From: Closterium sp. Naga37s-1
Taxonomy: Eukaryota > Streptophyta > Zygnematophyceae > Desmidiales > Closteriaceae
Length of the DNA: 64,000 nt
NCBI GenBank assembly: GCA_947471745.1
Contig: CANJKZ010000955.1
Coordinates: 1,299,501 to 1,363,500, forward strand
Direction of reading: 5' to 3'
Every line of letters begins with the position of its first letter. Position 1 is the stretch's first letter. Shown in pieces: positions 31,078 through 42,379 of this stretch. The position numbers were made by a program, and so were the translations under genes. The notes beneath the pieces were generated by a model. That model was not told where the DNA came from. It ran no database searches and was given only the letters and a program-made list of their open reading frames with translations.

Positions 31078-32571
31078 CAAAAGAACAGGTGCAGGGATTG
31101 GAGTGAGTGTGGTACTGTCGCGAAAGAAACAGTGGGAAGTATTTGAGTCAAGCGTGAAAGTGTGCAAGGTCTCAGCAGGCGCAGTACTAGGGAGAGCAGA
31201 CTCACTAGCACCTAGAGTAGCAGCCTCTATACCTGGGTCGGGCGGCACACACATGTAACAGTCACCCTCAGCACTAACAGTCAAGGCATACATGGCAGCA
31301 AGGATAGCATCATAGTCAAGAGCAAATATATCAACACCAGACCTAAGCAGCTCTAGCCACTGGGGGCGCTCAACCTCGTCGCCAAACTCTGCGTGCCAAG
31401 CGTCGTCAAGGCGGGAGAAGCAGCGGTGCTGTGTGTGAAACTTCCCGCATGTCTGACCAGCGCGGTCACTTGTGCGAATGACATACGGGCAGCGAACACT
31501 AGCCCCAGACGCCCCATGCTGAGCAAACCACTCACGAAGCTGCTGGGGCGTAGGGTTCTCGCTCCGACGCTGCTGCTGCTGCCTCTGGCCACCGCCCGAA
31601 CCTCCCCTCTAAACAGCTCCACCCCGACCGCCACCACTGCCGCCGCCACCACTACCACTGCCGCCACCACCGCCACCACCACTCCCACCGCTGCCACCAC
31701 CGCCGCCACCGAAGCCCCCACTCCCGCCACCACTCCCACCGCCAGCTCCACCACCACCACCCCTGTTGCCATCGCCACCACTCTTGATACCCTTTCCCTT
31801 GCCGCTACGACACTTCCCACTAAGAGCAGAAGCAGCCCCGACGTCCTCAGTGCCAAAGATGTCAACAGCAGCAGCAGAAGCGTAGAAGGGGGCAAGGGAG
31901 GGTGAACACCCCTCAAAGAAGGGTGTGCGAGGAGTGCCACGAGCAGCACCTACAATGACTACGCTAGTCTCAGCTGCAATGAGGTGCTTCTCGAGCAGGT
32001 CAACAGTGAGGTCTGTGGGATCAAGTGCGAGAAAGTGGTCCCTGACAGCGCGAAGAGAGTCAGGGAGGCGGGTGACTATGAAGTAGAGAGTGATGTATAT
32101 CAGGGGCGGGTTCTTGTCTAGGAGCTCGGCTGGGAGGGCAGAGCGGTAGCGAGTGTCGCTAGAGCAAAGGTGGGAAATGAGGTCCTCGACTGTGGCAAAG
32201 GCTGACAGCTCGGGAAAAAGGTAGGGCAGTATAAGGCGGCCGAGAGCAGCAGTGGCAGGGGAAGAGTAACGAGCGACTATAGCGTCGTACAGGGCTTTAG
32301 CAGTCTTGTGCTGGCCAAAGTGAGCGCGTTCGACTAACGGCAGGTGGTTGCAAATGGCTAAGCGAGCAGCAGCGTCACGGGTAAGCCACTGTGAGCGAGT
32401 CGCACTGTCAGCTGTGGCGGGAGGGGCGAGAGAGGCTCCAGACGTGTGGTCAAACAACGAAACGCTGTCTCTAGAATCGCTCAGTAGGTACAGCTGTAAG
32501 TCGTCGAGCCACGTATCGAACTGGATCAAACGGCCCTCATGATCGAAGGTGAGAACACTGAGAGAAGCCAT
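31078..32571 (-). pseudogene. element D gag and protease, one TAG in frame
   Basis: ATG at 32571 gives MASLSVLTFDHEGRLIQF, followed by the gag domain to about residue 215. A Gly-rich run follows, then a TAG at 31611-31609 where B has CAG. The same frame then continues through the zinc knuckle (CPYVIRT ... QTCGKFHTQHRC) to the protease, whose DSGA is DSNT here (near 31150), removing the invariant Gly. A deletion after the protease start joins it out of frame to the pre-integrase region. Confidence 0.88.
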
Positions 32572-32599
32572 AGCGGGCAGAACAGGGTGGCGCGCGACC

Positions 32600-33180
32600 A
32601 GCAGGGCAGCATGCAGGCAGGGCGGCGCACGATCACTAGGGAAGCGCGCAGAACAGGGCGGGGCGGCGCACGGCTAGGGAAGAGCGGCACGCGGCCAGGG
32701 CAGGGCAGCGCAAATGGCAGGGCAGGGTGGCGGCCAGCAGGGCGGGGCACGGGCAGGGCAGGGCGGCACGGCGGCCAGCAGGGCGGCGCGCGGGCAGGGC
32801 AGGGCGACGCGCGGGCAGGGCAGGGCGGCGCGGCTGTCAGCAGTGCGGTGCGCGGGCAGGGCAGGGCGACACGCAGGCAGAGCAGGGCAACGCGGCGGCC
32901 AGCAGGGCAGCGCGCGGCAGGGCAGGGCGATGCGGTGGCCAGCACGGCGACGCGACAGGCAGGGGAGGGCGGCGCGCTACCAGCAGGGCGGTGCGACGGG
33001 CAAGGCAGGGCAGCGCGCGGCCAGCAGGGCGGCGCGACGGGCAGGGCAGGGCGGCGCGCGACTGGCAGGGCGCCGCGTCGGGCAAGGCAGGGCAGCGCTC
33101 GGCCTGCAGGGCGGCGCGAAGGGCAGGGCAGGGTAGCGCGCGGCCAGCAGGGCGGCACGACTAGCAGGGAACTATGTGGT
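32600..33180 (-). repeat. GC-rich tandem leader of element D
   Basis: Roughly twenty units built on GGGCAGGGCAGGGCGGCGCG and CCAGCAGGGCGGCGCG. It ends at GGTGGGCCCTAAAAAAAA and the Met-tRNA primer-binding site (TGGTTTCACAGCAG, minus strand). The repeat produces open frames on both strands that are not credible genes. Confidence 0.85.
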
Positions 33181-33226
33181 GGGCCCTAAAAAAAACGGTC
33201 CTGGAACAGGAACTGCTGTGAAACCA

Positions 33227-33328
33227 TTGAGCAGAAAGTTGGTACAAGTTCTGACCCTAATTGGGTTGTACCCCTGATGGGCTATCCCACTACAGCCTAC
33301 ACAATATAAGCATAATAATAATTTGACA
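33227..33328 (-). repeat. 5' LTR of element D, about 30 bp deleted
   Basis: It matches the 3' LTR from TTGAGCA...AAGTTGGTACAAG to ATTTGACA. It lacks the terminal TGTCAAGAAAC...GCA part next to the primer-binding site. Confidence 0.8.
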
Positions 33329-33792
33329 AGAGATACAGGGAATATGAAAGGTTTTACTAACTGTAACTGTAACTGCTAATGCGGTTCGATACAGCGACGA
33401 CTCGGGTAACGACTCAATAGCAAGTCAGTTATTTGTCCTTGCTGACGCGCTGCCTTTGTCGAGTCAAAGGTTGCTGACCTTTGACCTTCGCTTCAACCTC
33501 TTGCTGTTGTCGCCTTGTCAACCGCTTGCTGTAGCTTGGTTGACTCGGTGTTGCTTCGCTGTGGATTTGCTTCGTTCTTGTTATAGTGCTCGACACATTA
33601 GAAGCGTGAATTATATGTTTCCAACATAAACGAACCCTAACAACTTAACGTTGAATCATGTCACAACTTCTACGTTTTCGCCTGAGCGCGTGCGAATTTA
33701 TCCACACGATGACTCAGATGATATTTTATCTGAGTCACATGCTGCGTTAGCAGGTTTTCCTGGTGATGCAGCGTGTCCATAAATGTCGGAGT
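33329..33792. other. spacer between elements D and E
   Basis: 464 bp of host or older repeat sequence. A short TAACTG repeat is near 33358 and CTTGTTGACC-like pieces are near 33510. No gene seen. Confidence 0.4.
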
Positions 33793-33924
33793 TGCCAAAC
33801 TAACTAACCAGAATGAATGAACTATGAAAGAGTTGGGTTCAAGTACTAACCCTAATTGGGTTGTACCCCTTATGGGCTACCCCACTATAGCCTACACAAA
33901 TGTAAGCACTATAACATTCTGACA
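33793..33924 (-). repeat. 3' LTR of element E
   Basis: Plus-strand ends TGCCAAACTAAC and CATTCTGACA. The first end has TGCCA for TGTCA. Confidence 0.92.
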
Positions 33925-34150
33925 CACCCCCATAGGCAAATTGAGGGACAACAAGTGGTCACAAGACCAGTCAAGAAAGCAAAGCAAGCTCAGGGTGGAT
34001 CACAAAGTCACCACACAGTCCGAGCACAAGCAAAGGGCCACAAGGCCAGTTCACATGCAGCGTTATATAAAAGAGAACAAACAATACAGTGATCATACCC
34101 TAGCAAGTGCAAGCATGCAGGTATATATATAGATCACAGTACAAGCAAAG

Positions 34151-36187
34151 TCACGCATTGAGGAAGTGAGGCAAAGTAGGCAAAAGGCCTAGCATAGTAG
34201 AGAAGCGCTGATGATCACCAGGCGGAAGTGCCTTGGTGAATATATCAGCAGTGTTGGCCCTAGTGGCCACGTACGCAAGACGAAGCTGGCCACGCTTCTG
34301 CAAATCTCGAGCAAGGAAGTATCGCAGAGCGATGTGCTTCGTTCAGTGCTCCAGACTGTGCTCCTGACAAAAGGCAATCATGGCCTTGTTGTCTATGTAT
34401 AGAACTGGAGGCGAACGAGGCTGCTCTCCCAAGTTAGTCAGCAGGTAGGTGAGCCAGCGTAGCTCCTGTGCAGCTATGGCCCCTGCGTAGATCTCAGCCT
34501 CACAACTGGAGCTGAGAACCAAAGACGAGCGGGTAGACCGCCTGAAGGTGTAACCCTGTGACGACCGCTGCGTTGCTAAGTCATCAACCCAAGAAGCGTC
34601 TGCGTGACCACTGAGGACAACTGGACCCCGTCCTCCAAGCACAAGCCCCATGCCTGACGTATTGCACAGGTAACGCAGTACCCTCTTCGCAGCATCCTAG
34701 TGCACCTTTTGGTGCCTACCGAGAGCCACGTAGCGAGCCAGAAGGCTGAGAGGGTACGCGAGGTCAGGTAGTGTGCACGTCATCAGGTACATGAGGCAAC
34801 CCACAAGCTCTGGGTACGGAGCACTCGGCTCTACGGACTCGTTCGAAGGTGGAGCTGAGAGCGAGTGGCCGGTAGACAGAGGAGTGGGCTGTGGCGAGGA
34901 GAACTGGAAGCCGAAGCGCTGAAGGACCTGGTGCACCATGTGTGACTGAGTCATGGTGATGGTGCGCCGTGCTCTGTCCCGGGTGATCTGCAAGCCAAGA
35001 TAGCTGCGCAGTTCACCCAGGTCAGTGCAGGTGTGTCTCTTTTGCAGCTCCGACTTCACAAGGGTCAGTGCCTCGGTGTCAGCAGTGGCAAAGACAAGGT
35101 CGTCGACGTACACGAGGACGTAGAACGGCGGCAGCGACGTGTCGGTGCGTAGAAACAGCAACGGGTCAGCAGTAGAAGGAGTAAACCCAAGAGTCGCAAG
35201 TGTAGTCCTCAGTGTGTCGTGCCGCTCGCGAGGCGCCTGGCGGAGACTGTAGACTGGCCGCCAGAGGCTCCACTGGGTACCTGCAGGAAACGACCCAGTG
35301 AAGCCAGGTGGGCGGCGCAGCCAGATCTCCTCGTGCAGGCTGCCCTGCAAGAAAGCTGTACTGGAGTCCAGAGAGTGCAACTTGTAGTCACGATGAGCAG
35401 CGACGTGCAGCAACACCCGAAGAGTAGTCATCTTCGGGGTGTGGGAGAAGGTCTAGAAGTAGTCGACCCCGTGTCGCTGACTGGAGCCTCTAGCAACGTA
35501 ACGTGCCTTGAAGGCAGGCGGAGAACCCGGCGGCCGCTTCACCCTGAAAATCCACATGCCATCAACTATGTTTGCCCCAGACTGGGGAACTGCGTCGACG
35601 TAAGTGCATGTGGATTTCCAGGATGCCATCTCGGCATCCATGGCTGTCTGCCACTGAGAGGAGTAAGGACCCGTAATCGCCTCTGCGTAAGAGCGCGGGG
35701 TCGGGATGTCTCGTGCATCCGGGTCTCCCTCAGGGGCAAGCAGCATGGAAGCAAAACGAGGTACAACAGCTACAAGACACTCAAATTCCTCCTGCCTGTC
35801 CTCAAGGACGTCCGTGCCAAGAGCACACTCACCCCCGATGGATGGAGGACTGGCAGACTCAGACTCAGCAACAAGAGTAGTGGCGTAGTCTAGACGACAG
35901 GCAGCAGCAAAGTCAGCTAGCTCAGCAAGGAGGGCAGACGCAGCAGTGGACTCAAAAGAAGGGTCAGTGACAACAGTGGCGAGGATACGAGAGACAGTGG
36001 GATTGGCAGCACGAGTAAGGTCGGACTCAGGGTCAGGGACAGCAGGAAGAGAGGACTCAGGTGGAGGCGACAGAGGAACACGCAATGGAACAGAGGAAGT
36101 ACGAAGTGCCATAGCGTGAGTGCCGCGGACAGGAGGAGGACGCGGACGAGGAACCCCACGACCAGTGCGAACAGCTCGAACAGGCAA
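34151..36187 (-). pseudogene. element E reverse transcriptase and RNase H, broken
   Basis: The frame from 36187 covers the Ser/Pro-rich stretch and RT start (SQWQTAMDAEMASWKS ... VDGMWIFRVKRPPG). It ends at a TAG (35455-35453) where relatives have CAG (FFQTFSP). The frame resumes at once through LHSLDSSTAFLQGSL and the catalytic YVDD (about 35110). It then meets a TGG to TAG change at 34699-34697 in the VHWDA stretch. RNase H follows with a small deletion in GYTFSLGSGS and runs to the TGA at 34153-34151. Two of three lesions are CHG-type transitions. Confidence 0.88.
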
Positions 36188-36292
36188 GGCAGGACGAGAC
36201 TCAGGCTCACGACGCTCTATAAGACCTGCAGTCTAATCAGTGTAAGGAGAAGGAGCAGGCAGTGGGGAGGCTGGCTCTAACAGCGGCTGTGA

Positions 36293-37972
36293 CTAGTCAG
36301 GCGGTGGACACAGTAAGAGAGGAGTAAGGCCAGTAGGAGACGGGAGACCAAGAACCTGCTGAAGAAGGGGAACGAAGTACGGTCGCGGCCGCACAGTGCC
36401 TCCAGCACGAGTACCGCCAAACACAGCACCCCCAGCTACAGCACCTCCAGCGCTAGGGTGAACAGCTCCAGTGTCTCCAGCTCCAGCTCCTCCAGCTCCA
36501 GCACCACCAGCGCCAGTGCCTCCAGCTCCAGCGCCAACAGCTCCAGTGTCACCAGCTCCAGTGCCTCCAGCTCCAGCGCCTCCAGGCTCCGCAGGGTCTC
36601 GAGCTCCAGCTCCTCGAGCTCCAGTGCCCCCAACACTACCAGTCCCGGCAGCTCCAGTACCCCTGGTACGAGCACCTCCAGGACCAACAGCTGCAGCACC
36701 TCCTGTACCACCAGCTCCAGCAGTAACTCCAACACCTCCAACTCCAGTGTCACTAGCGATAGAGACTCCAGCTCCGGCAGCTCCACTCCAAAGGCAGGTG
36801 CGCTGAGCAAACCACTCGCGCAGCTGCTGCGGGGAGAGAGGCTCCAGCCGGGGAGACAATCATGGCGAAGAGCCCGCAGGACCTCCAGAAGAAGCAGTAC
36901 CCCGAGGATCAGCACCCCCAGGCTCCGCACCCCCAGACGCAGCACCTCGAGCAGCACCTGAGCCGACAGCTACCTCAACACGCACAATACAAGGGAGAGG
37001 GTCTACCTGAGACACACATGAGGGAGCAGGACCCTGGGGGGGGAGGGGATCTACCGGAGGGGGACCTGGAGCAAGGAAGAGCGGCGGGGGTGGGGGAGGG
37101 GCAGAGTGGTAGGGGAAGAGACGGTAAAAGGGAACCGACTAATCAAACGTGACGTCCTGAGAGGGGATGACACCGCACGAGGTGGGGTGGTAAAACTGCC
37201 AGCCAGGCGCGTCAGGGGGAAAGCCAAGGAAGACGTAGAGAATAGCGCGGGCGGAGAGCTTGTCCGCGGACGTATCGCGAACAAAGGCACCAGAGCCCCA
37301 GACCCGGAACACCGACGCATCGCCAACCTTCCCCGTCCAACGCAATGTAGGCGAGGTCTCTAGCAAGGAGACACGAGGCCAGAGGTTGAGCTGATGCGCA
37401 GCGTACCGGACCGCAAACGGCCACAGAAAATGGGGAGCAGCCGCATGGATCATGGAGGTACGAGCAACCTCCATGACTAAGCCAATGCGGCACTCAGCAA
37501 TCCCATTTTGCTGAGGGGAGGCCGAAAGTGTGAACGACTGGAGAATGCCCTCCCCACGACAAAAGTCCCGCAGGAGGTCGGAGGAGAACTCACCACCTCT
37601 GTCAGAGTGCAGACGCAGGACAGGAAGGTCCGCACGGAATCGCTCGCGGAGCTGGAGACGGACTGCGCGGATCCAAGGGATCAAGACATCAGGGACCTCA
37701 CCCTTGTTGCGCAAGGGGAAGACCGTGGTGTTGCGCGTGTAGTCGTCAACAACCAGCAGAAAGTAGCGCTCACGGTCGTGTCCACTGACGAGGGCTGGGC
37801 CCCACACGTTCATGTGGAGAGTCTGCAGGGGAGCAGTCGTCGGGGGGAAAGAAGAGGAGTGAGGAGCGGCGAGCTGCCACCCCTCAACACAAGGAAGGCA
37901 GGGTGGGGCAGGCGAGGGCGGGAGGGGAGGCAGAGACCTGGGAAGACCAGAGACAAAGAGGTGGGAGTGCAT
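36293..37972 (-). pseudogene. element E integrase and repeat linker
   Basis: The pre-integrase finger keeps CLPCVEG. In the integrase core the first catalytic Asp is Asn (LHMNVWGP). The second (LHSDRGGEF) and the Glu (GIAECRIG) are kept. The frame runs to VTFD and stops near 37139. The linker of GAGGTGAG-type repeats follows to 36293. Integrase from this copy would be inactive. Confidence 0.85.
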
Positions 37973-39705
37973 GGCACGAAGGCGTGGCAGGGAAGGGTGA
38001 CCAAGGCGGTGGTGCCACAGGAGAGTTTGGTGCGACCGGAGGCGACACGAGCAAGGGGGTGCTACCGGACCTGACGCGGTTACCTGAGCAGACGCAGCTA
38101 CCTGAGGAGGCTCAGTAGCCAGTGTGTATAGACTCGACCCAGGTCGACGAGTAAACGTGGCCAGGTGGCGGCCCGCCCGTGTTCACGTGCAGATCAACAC
38201 ACGCTGACCCCCAGGAGTGGTGGTAGTGACCATCGCGTCCTGGAGGGCAGCGGTACTCACCAAGTTTGTAGAGAACGAGGGGAGGTGAAGGCCTGAATGT
38301 GAGCCGGACGGAACCACCGGACACGGGAGAACGGTGGAGGAACGGGCAAGGACTGGGCCCCCGGAGGGGTCGGCCAGTCTGAGCGGTACAGGTGCAGAGA
38401 GAGGAGTGAGGGTGGTGCTGTCGCGAAAGAAACAGCGTGAAGCCTTGAGTCAAGTGTAAAGGTGTGCAAGGCCTCAGCAGGCGCAGTACCAAGGAGAGCA
38501 GAAACACTAGCACCTAGAGCAGCAGCCTCTATACCTAGGTCAGGCGGCACACACATGTAACAGTCACCCTCAGCACTAACAGACAAAGCATACATAGCAG
38601 CAAGGATAGCATCAAAGTCTAGGTCAAAGATAGCAACTCCAGACCTAAGTAGCTCTGCCCAGCGGGGGCGCTCGGCCTCGTCACCAAACTCTGTGCGCCA
38701 AGCGTTGTTGAGGCGGGAGAAGCAGCGGTGCTGAGTGTGAGGCTTCCCGCATGTCTGACCAGCACGGTCACCCGTGCGAATGACATACGGGTAGCTACCA
38801 CTACCCCCAGACGCCCCACGCTGAGAAAACCACTCACGAAGCTGCTAGGGTGACGGGGTCTCGCTCCGACGTTGCTGCTACTGCCTCTGGCCACCACCAG
38901 AACCTCCACGCTGAGTAGCCCAGCCCGACCGCCACTACCGCCACCCCCACCGCTGCCACCACCGCCGCCACCAAAGCTCCCACTCCAGCCACCACTCCCA
39001 CCACCGCCACCACCTCCACTATCTCCACCACCTCCACTGCTGCCCCCACCACCACTCCCGCTGCCACCGCCACCACCCGTGCCACCCTTGCCCTTACTGC
39101 TGCGGCGCTTCGCCCTAGCATAAGCAGCCCCGACGTCCGCAGCACCAAGGACGTCAACAGGAGCAGCAGAGGCGTAGGAGGGGGCAAGGGGGGAGGGGGA
39201 GCTCCCCTCAAAGAAGGGCGTGCGCAGAGTGCCACGAGCAGCACCTACAGCATCTACACTAGTCTCAGCTGCAAGGAGGTGCTGCTCGAGTAGGTCAACA
39301 GTGAGGACTGTGGGGTCAAGCGAGAGAAAGTGGTCCGTGACAGAGCGAAGAGAGTCAGGGAGGCGAGTGACTATAAAGTAGAGAGTGATGAACATCGGGG
39401 GCTGGTTCCTGTCGAGGAACTCTGCTGGGGCGGCAGCGTGGTAGCGAGCGTCGCTAGCGCGAAGGTGGGAAACCAGGTCCTCTACTGTGGCAAAGGCGGA
39501 CAGCTCGGGAAAGAGGTAGGGCAGTAGAAGACGGCCTAGAGCAGCAGTGGCAGGCGAGGAGTAACGGGCGACTACAGCGTCGTATAGTGCCTGTGGTGTC
39601 CTGTGCTGTCCGAAGTGGGTGCATTCGGCTAACGGCAGGTGGTTGCAAATGGCTAAGTGAGCAACAGCGTCACGAGTAAGCCACTGTGAGCGAGTCGCAC
39701 TGTCA

Positions 39706-40047
39706 TGTTAGAATCCCAACCACTAGACCATTGGGATAAAATGACTTTTTAAGTAGCGGGTCAGTGCGCCTATAACCCCCCAGGACAACGAGCCTGTAAC
39801 CCTTCCCTAGGATCAATCGGGGATCACTAGTGGACCTCTGACACCCCCCCGCACTGGGATGCCCAAAGTGCACACACTGGGACTCGAACCCGAGACCGCT
39901 CTGATACCATGTCAGAATCCCAACCACTAGACCATTGGGATAAAAGGGCTTTTTAAGTAGCGGGTCAGTGCGCCCATAACCCCCCATGACAACGAGCCTG
40001 TAACCCTTCCCTAGGATCAATCGGGGATCACCAGTGGACCTCTGACA
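39706..40047 (-). mobile_element. complete 342 bp TRIM retrotransposon in element E gag
   Basis: It has two 138 bp LTRs (39706-39843 and 39910-40047) and TG...CA ends. The flanking duplication TGTCA (39701-39705 and 40048-40052) is part of gag, and removing the insert restores the gag reading of elements B and D. The internal region is only 66 bp. On the minus strand it holds a Met-tRNA primer-binding site (TGGTATCAGAGCGG) next to the 5' LTR and a run of seven G next to the 3' LTR. There is no coding capacity. TRIMs are mobilised in trans; the copia proteins of this locus are obvious candidates (inference). The LTR sequence is unrelated to those of the host element. Confidence 0.93.
39880..39934 (-). 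promoter_or_regulatory. tRNA-like A box and B box across the TRIM LTR/primer-site junction
   Basis: On the minus strand TGGTCTAGTGG (39934-39924) fits the pol III A box TRGYNNARNNG. GGTTCGAGTCC (39890-39880) fits the B box GGTTCGANTCC. The 33 bases between them equal the tRNA spacing. TCTGA and TCAGA between them can form a 5 bp stem with a 7-base loop, like an anticodon arm. No acceptor stem is visible. Because LTRs are identical, the 3' LTR has an A box but no B box after it. Confidence 0.6.
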
Positions 40048-40329
40048 TGTCAGCTGTGGCGGGAGGGGCGGGATCGGCGCCAGACGTGTGGTCAAACAAC
40101 GAAACGCTGTCCCTAGAGTCGCTCAGTAGGTACAGCTGCAGGTCGTCGAGCCACGTGTTAAACTGGATAGGTCGGCTCTCATGATCAAACTTGAGCATGC
40201 GGAGAGAAGCCATAGTGGCGCAGCACGCGCAGAGGCCAGGCAGCGCAGGAAACAGGGCAAGCAGCAGCAAGGAGCGGCAAGCAGGCTGCAAGAGGGGCGG
40301 CTCGAGGGCCTAGGGGCGGCGGGCGGGCC

Positions 40330-41340
40330 TAGGGCCGGTGAAAGGGCCGCAGGGGGGGGCTAGTAGAGCAGCAGGGGCGGCTAGAGGGCCACCAGAGGCG
40401 GCGCGCGGGGCTGCAAGGGCGGCTCACGGGCTGCAGGGGCGAGGGGCGGGCCGCAGTGGGCGGCGCGCGGGGCATGGGGTCGACGGGCGGGCCGGGGCCT
40501 AGGGGCAACGGGCGGGCCGAGGCCTGAAGTCCACGGGCGGGCCGGTCTAGGGTTGACGGGCGGGCATGGGCCTAGGGTCCACGGGGCGCGCCGGGGCCTA
40601 GGGTCGACGGGGTGGGCCGGGGCCTTGGGTCGAGGGGGGGCTCGCGGGCCTAGGGTCGACGGGGCGCCGGGGCCTAGGGTCGAAGGGGGCGCGCGGGCCT
40701 AGGGTCGACGGGGCGGGCCGGGGCCTGGGGTCGACGGGGCGCGCGGGGCCTAGGGTCGACGGGGTGGGCCTGGGCCAAGAGTCGACAGGGGGGGGGGGGC
40801 GCCGGGGCCTAGGGTTGACGGAGCGCCGAGGCCTAGGGTCGACGGGGCGGGCCGGGGCCTGGGGTCGACGGGGCGCGCGGGCCTAGGGTCGACGGGGCGC
40901 CGGGGCCTAGGGTCGACAGGGCGGGCCTGGGCCAAGGGTCGACGGGCGGGCGCCGGGGCCTAGGGTCGACGGGGCGCCGGGGCCTAGGGTCGAAGGGGCG
41001 GGCTGGGGCCTGGGGACGACGGGGCGCGCGGGCCTAGGGTCGACGGGGGGGCGCCGGGGCCTAGGATCGACGGGGCCTAGGGTCGAGGGGGCGGGCCGGG
41101 GCCTGGGGTCGACGGGGCGCACGGGCCTAGGGTCGACGGGGCGCCGGGGCCTAGGGTCTATGGGGTGGGCCTGGGCCAAGGGTCGACGGGGGGGGCGCCG
41201 GGGCAGGGTCGATGGGGCGCCGGGGCGTGCGGGGCCTAGGGTCGACTTGGAGGCCGCACGAGGGCGGCGCGCGGGGCAGCAGGAGCGGCACGAGGGTCGC
41301 TAGGGGCGGCGCGTGAGCCAGCAGGGCGGCTAGTGGGGCA
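40330..41340 (-). repeat. GC-rich tandem leader of element E
   Basis: About thirty units built on GGGGCCTAGGGTCGACGGGG with variants (GGGCGCCG, GGGCGGGCC). The CCTAGG and GTCGAC parts are palindromic in every unit. It ends at GGGCCCAAAAAAAA and GGTCCTAACGAAGGACC before the primer-binding site. Confidence 0.88.
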
Positions 41341-41397
41341 GCGCTGTGGTGGGCCCAAAAAAAATTCGGTCCTAACGAAGGACCTGCTCTGAAACCA

Positions 41398-41529
41398 TGT
41401 CAAACTAACGAACGAGAATGAATGAACTATGAAAGATTTCGGTACAAGTACTAACCCTAATTGGGTTGTACCCTTTGTGGGCTACCCCACTATAGCCTAC
41501 ACAAATGTAAGCACTATAACATTCTGACA
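41398..41529 (-). repeat. 5' LTR of element E
   Basis: 132 bp, TGTCAAACTAACG ... CATTCTGACA. Adjacent at 41384-41397 is the primer-binding site (TGGTTTCAGAGCAG on the minus strand). Confidence 0.93.
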
Positions 41530-42197
41530 GGAGTCGTCCCAATATTGGTTTATGTGTGGAAGACTTGTCAGTGGGAGTTTATACAGTAGTATAAGAGAAA
41601 TCGTATATATTAAACGTTTCCTGTTTTTAAGATTTATAAGATACCCATTATCTTCCCTTTATAAGATAAACAACCAGTTTTTAACCGATGTCGAATAAGA
41701 CCCATATGTCTTATATCCGGGCGATGACGGCAGGTAAGGATCTAAGGGTAATTTCTTTTCATGCATCACAAAAGGAAGCTATATAAGAAAATATATGGAA
41801 CACGCAATGAAGTTGTGTTTTAGTCAACTAACAAAAATAAGTTTCAAGGGAAAATCTAGCAAACTCCATAACTAGGCGGGGAGTCCCTGCCAGGACATTG
41901 GAATTCGGAGAGTTGGGGTTGTACGTGATGCTATAGAACCCCGGTAAGAAGAACCTTTTTACAGATGGCACGCCGAGGCTGTGTAACGAGCAACGACGAT
42001 TGGTAATGGGCGAAGAACGGTTGCGGTGCGGTGCATAATGTTGTACGCGTTGGGGCTGATTGTACCGTACTCCTTTTAGGTACTTAAAATTCCAATGCAA
42101 GCTTTATGCAGTTTGAGTCCATCTGAGTGTTGTGTGAGAAACAGTCAATACGGTACACAATTGAAGTAAGTAATACAACCAATATAGTCGACTGAAT
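41530..42197. other. AT-rich spacer between elements E and F
   Basis: Contains GACCCATATGTCTTATATCC and GGGCGATGACGG near 41700-41735, related in inverted orientation to 23859-23990. A 90-codon minus-strand frame (41828-42100) has no motif I know. Confidence 0.4.
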
Positions 42198-42329
42198 TGT
42201 CAAAATAACTTATATGTTGTGTAGGCTGTAGTGGGGTAGACTCTACTGAGTACACCCCATTAGGGTTAGCTCTACTTGTACCCCTCACTCATGCTAGTGC
42301 ACCTCATTCCGCTGCATTGATTCTGACAT
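42198..42329 (+). repeat. 5' LTR of element F
   Basis: 132 bp, TGTCAAAATAAC ... GATTCTGACA. TGGTTTCAGAGCAGG follows as the primer-binding site, then GGTCCCGTTCTAGGACC, a T run and AGGGCCCACC. Confidence 0.93.
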
Positions 42330-42379
42330 GGTTTCAGAGCAGGTCCCGTTCTAGGACCTTTTTTAGGGCCCACCGATTA

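Larger units (their letters stand above)
24120..33328 (-). mobile_element. Ty1/copia element D, minus strand, with nested insertions
   Basis: On the minus strand it runs from a partly deleted 5' LTR (33227-33328) to the 3' LTR (24120-24250). Between these lie leader repeats, gag, protease, a duplicated integrase region, RT and RNase H. Its 3' untranslated region is interrupted by a hAT element at 24261-26458, which itself carries LTR element C. The flanks CAAGA and AGAGA only partly agree, so the target duplication is unclear. Multiple lesions show an old, dead copy. Confidence 0.88.
38112..40213 (-). pseudogene. element E gag and protease, interrupted by a TRIM
   Basis: ATG at 40213 (MASLRMLKFDHESRPIQF) opens gag, which is cut after PPATAD by the TRIM at 39706-40047. 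Gag resumes at 39700 (SATRSQWLTRD). It continues through ITLYFIVTRLPDSLR, the Gly-rich run (38900-39090) and a TAG at 38847-38845 where CAG is expected. Then come the zinc knuckle (CPYVIRT ... QTCGKPHTQHRC, near 38720-38790) and the protease, whose DSG is disrupted by a frameshift (LDSRLHAVSF, near 38440). Confidence 0.88.
33793..41529 (-). mobile_element. Ty1/copia element E, full length, minus strand
   Basis: LTRs of 132 bp (33793-33924 and 41398-41529) are flanked by an exact GGAGT duplication (33788-33792 and 41530-41534). Length is 7,737 bp including a 342 bp TRIM plus its 5 bp duplication in gag. Gag, protease, integrase, RT and RNase H are all recognisable, with stops and frameshifts. 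Confidence 0.95.

Noticed and set aside
39880-39934. A genuine tRNA gene
   Set aside because: Only the D-, anticodon- and T-arm-like parts are present; there is no acceptor stem, position 33 is not T, and the region is the LTR/primer-site junction of a TRIM.
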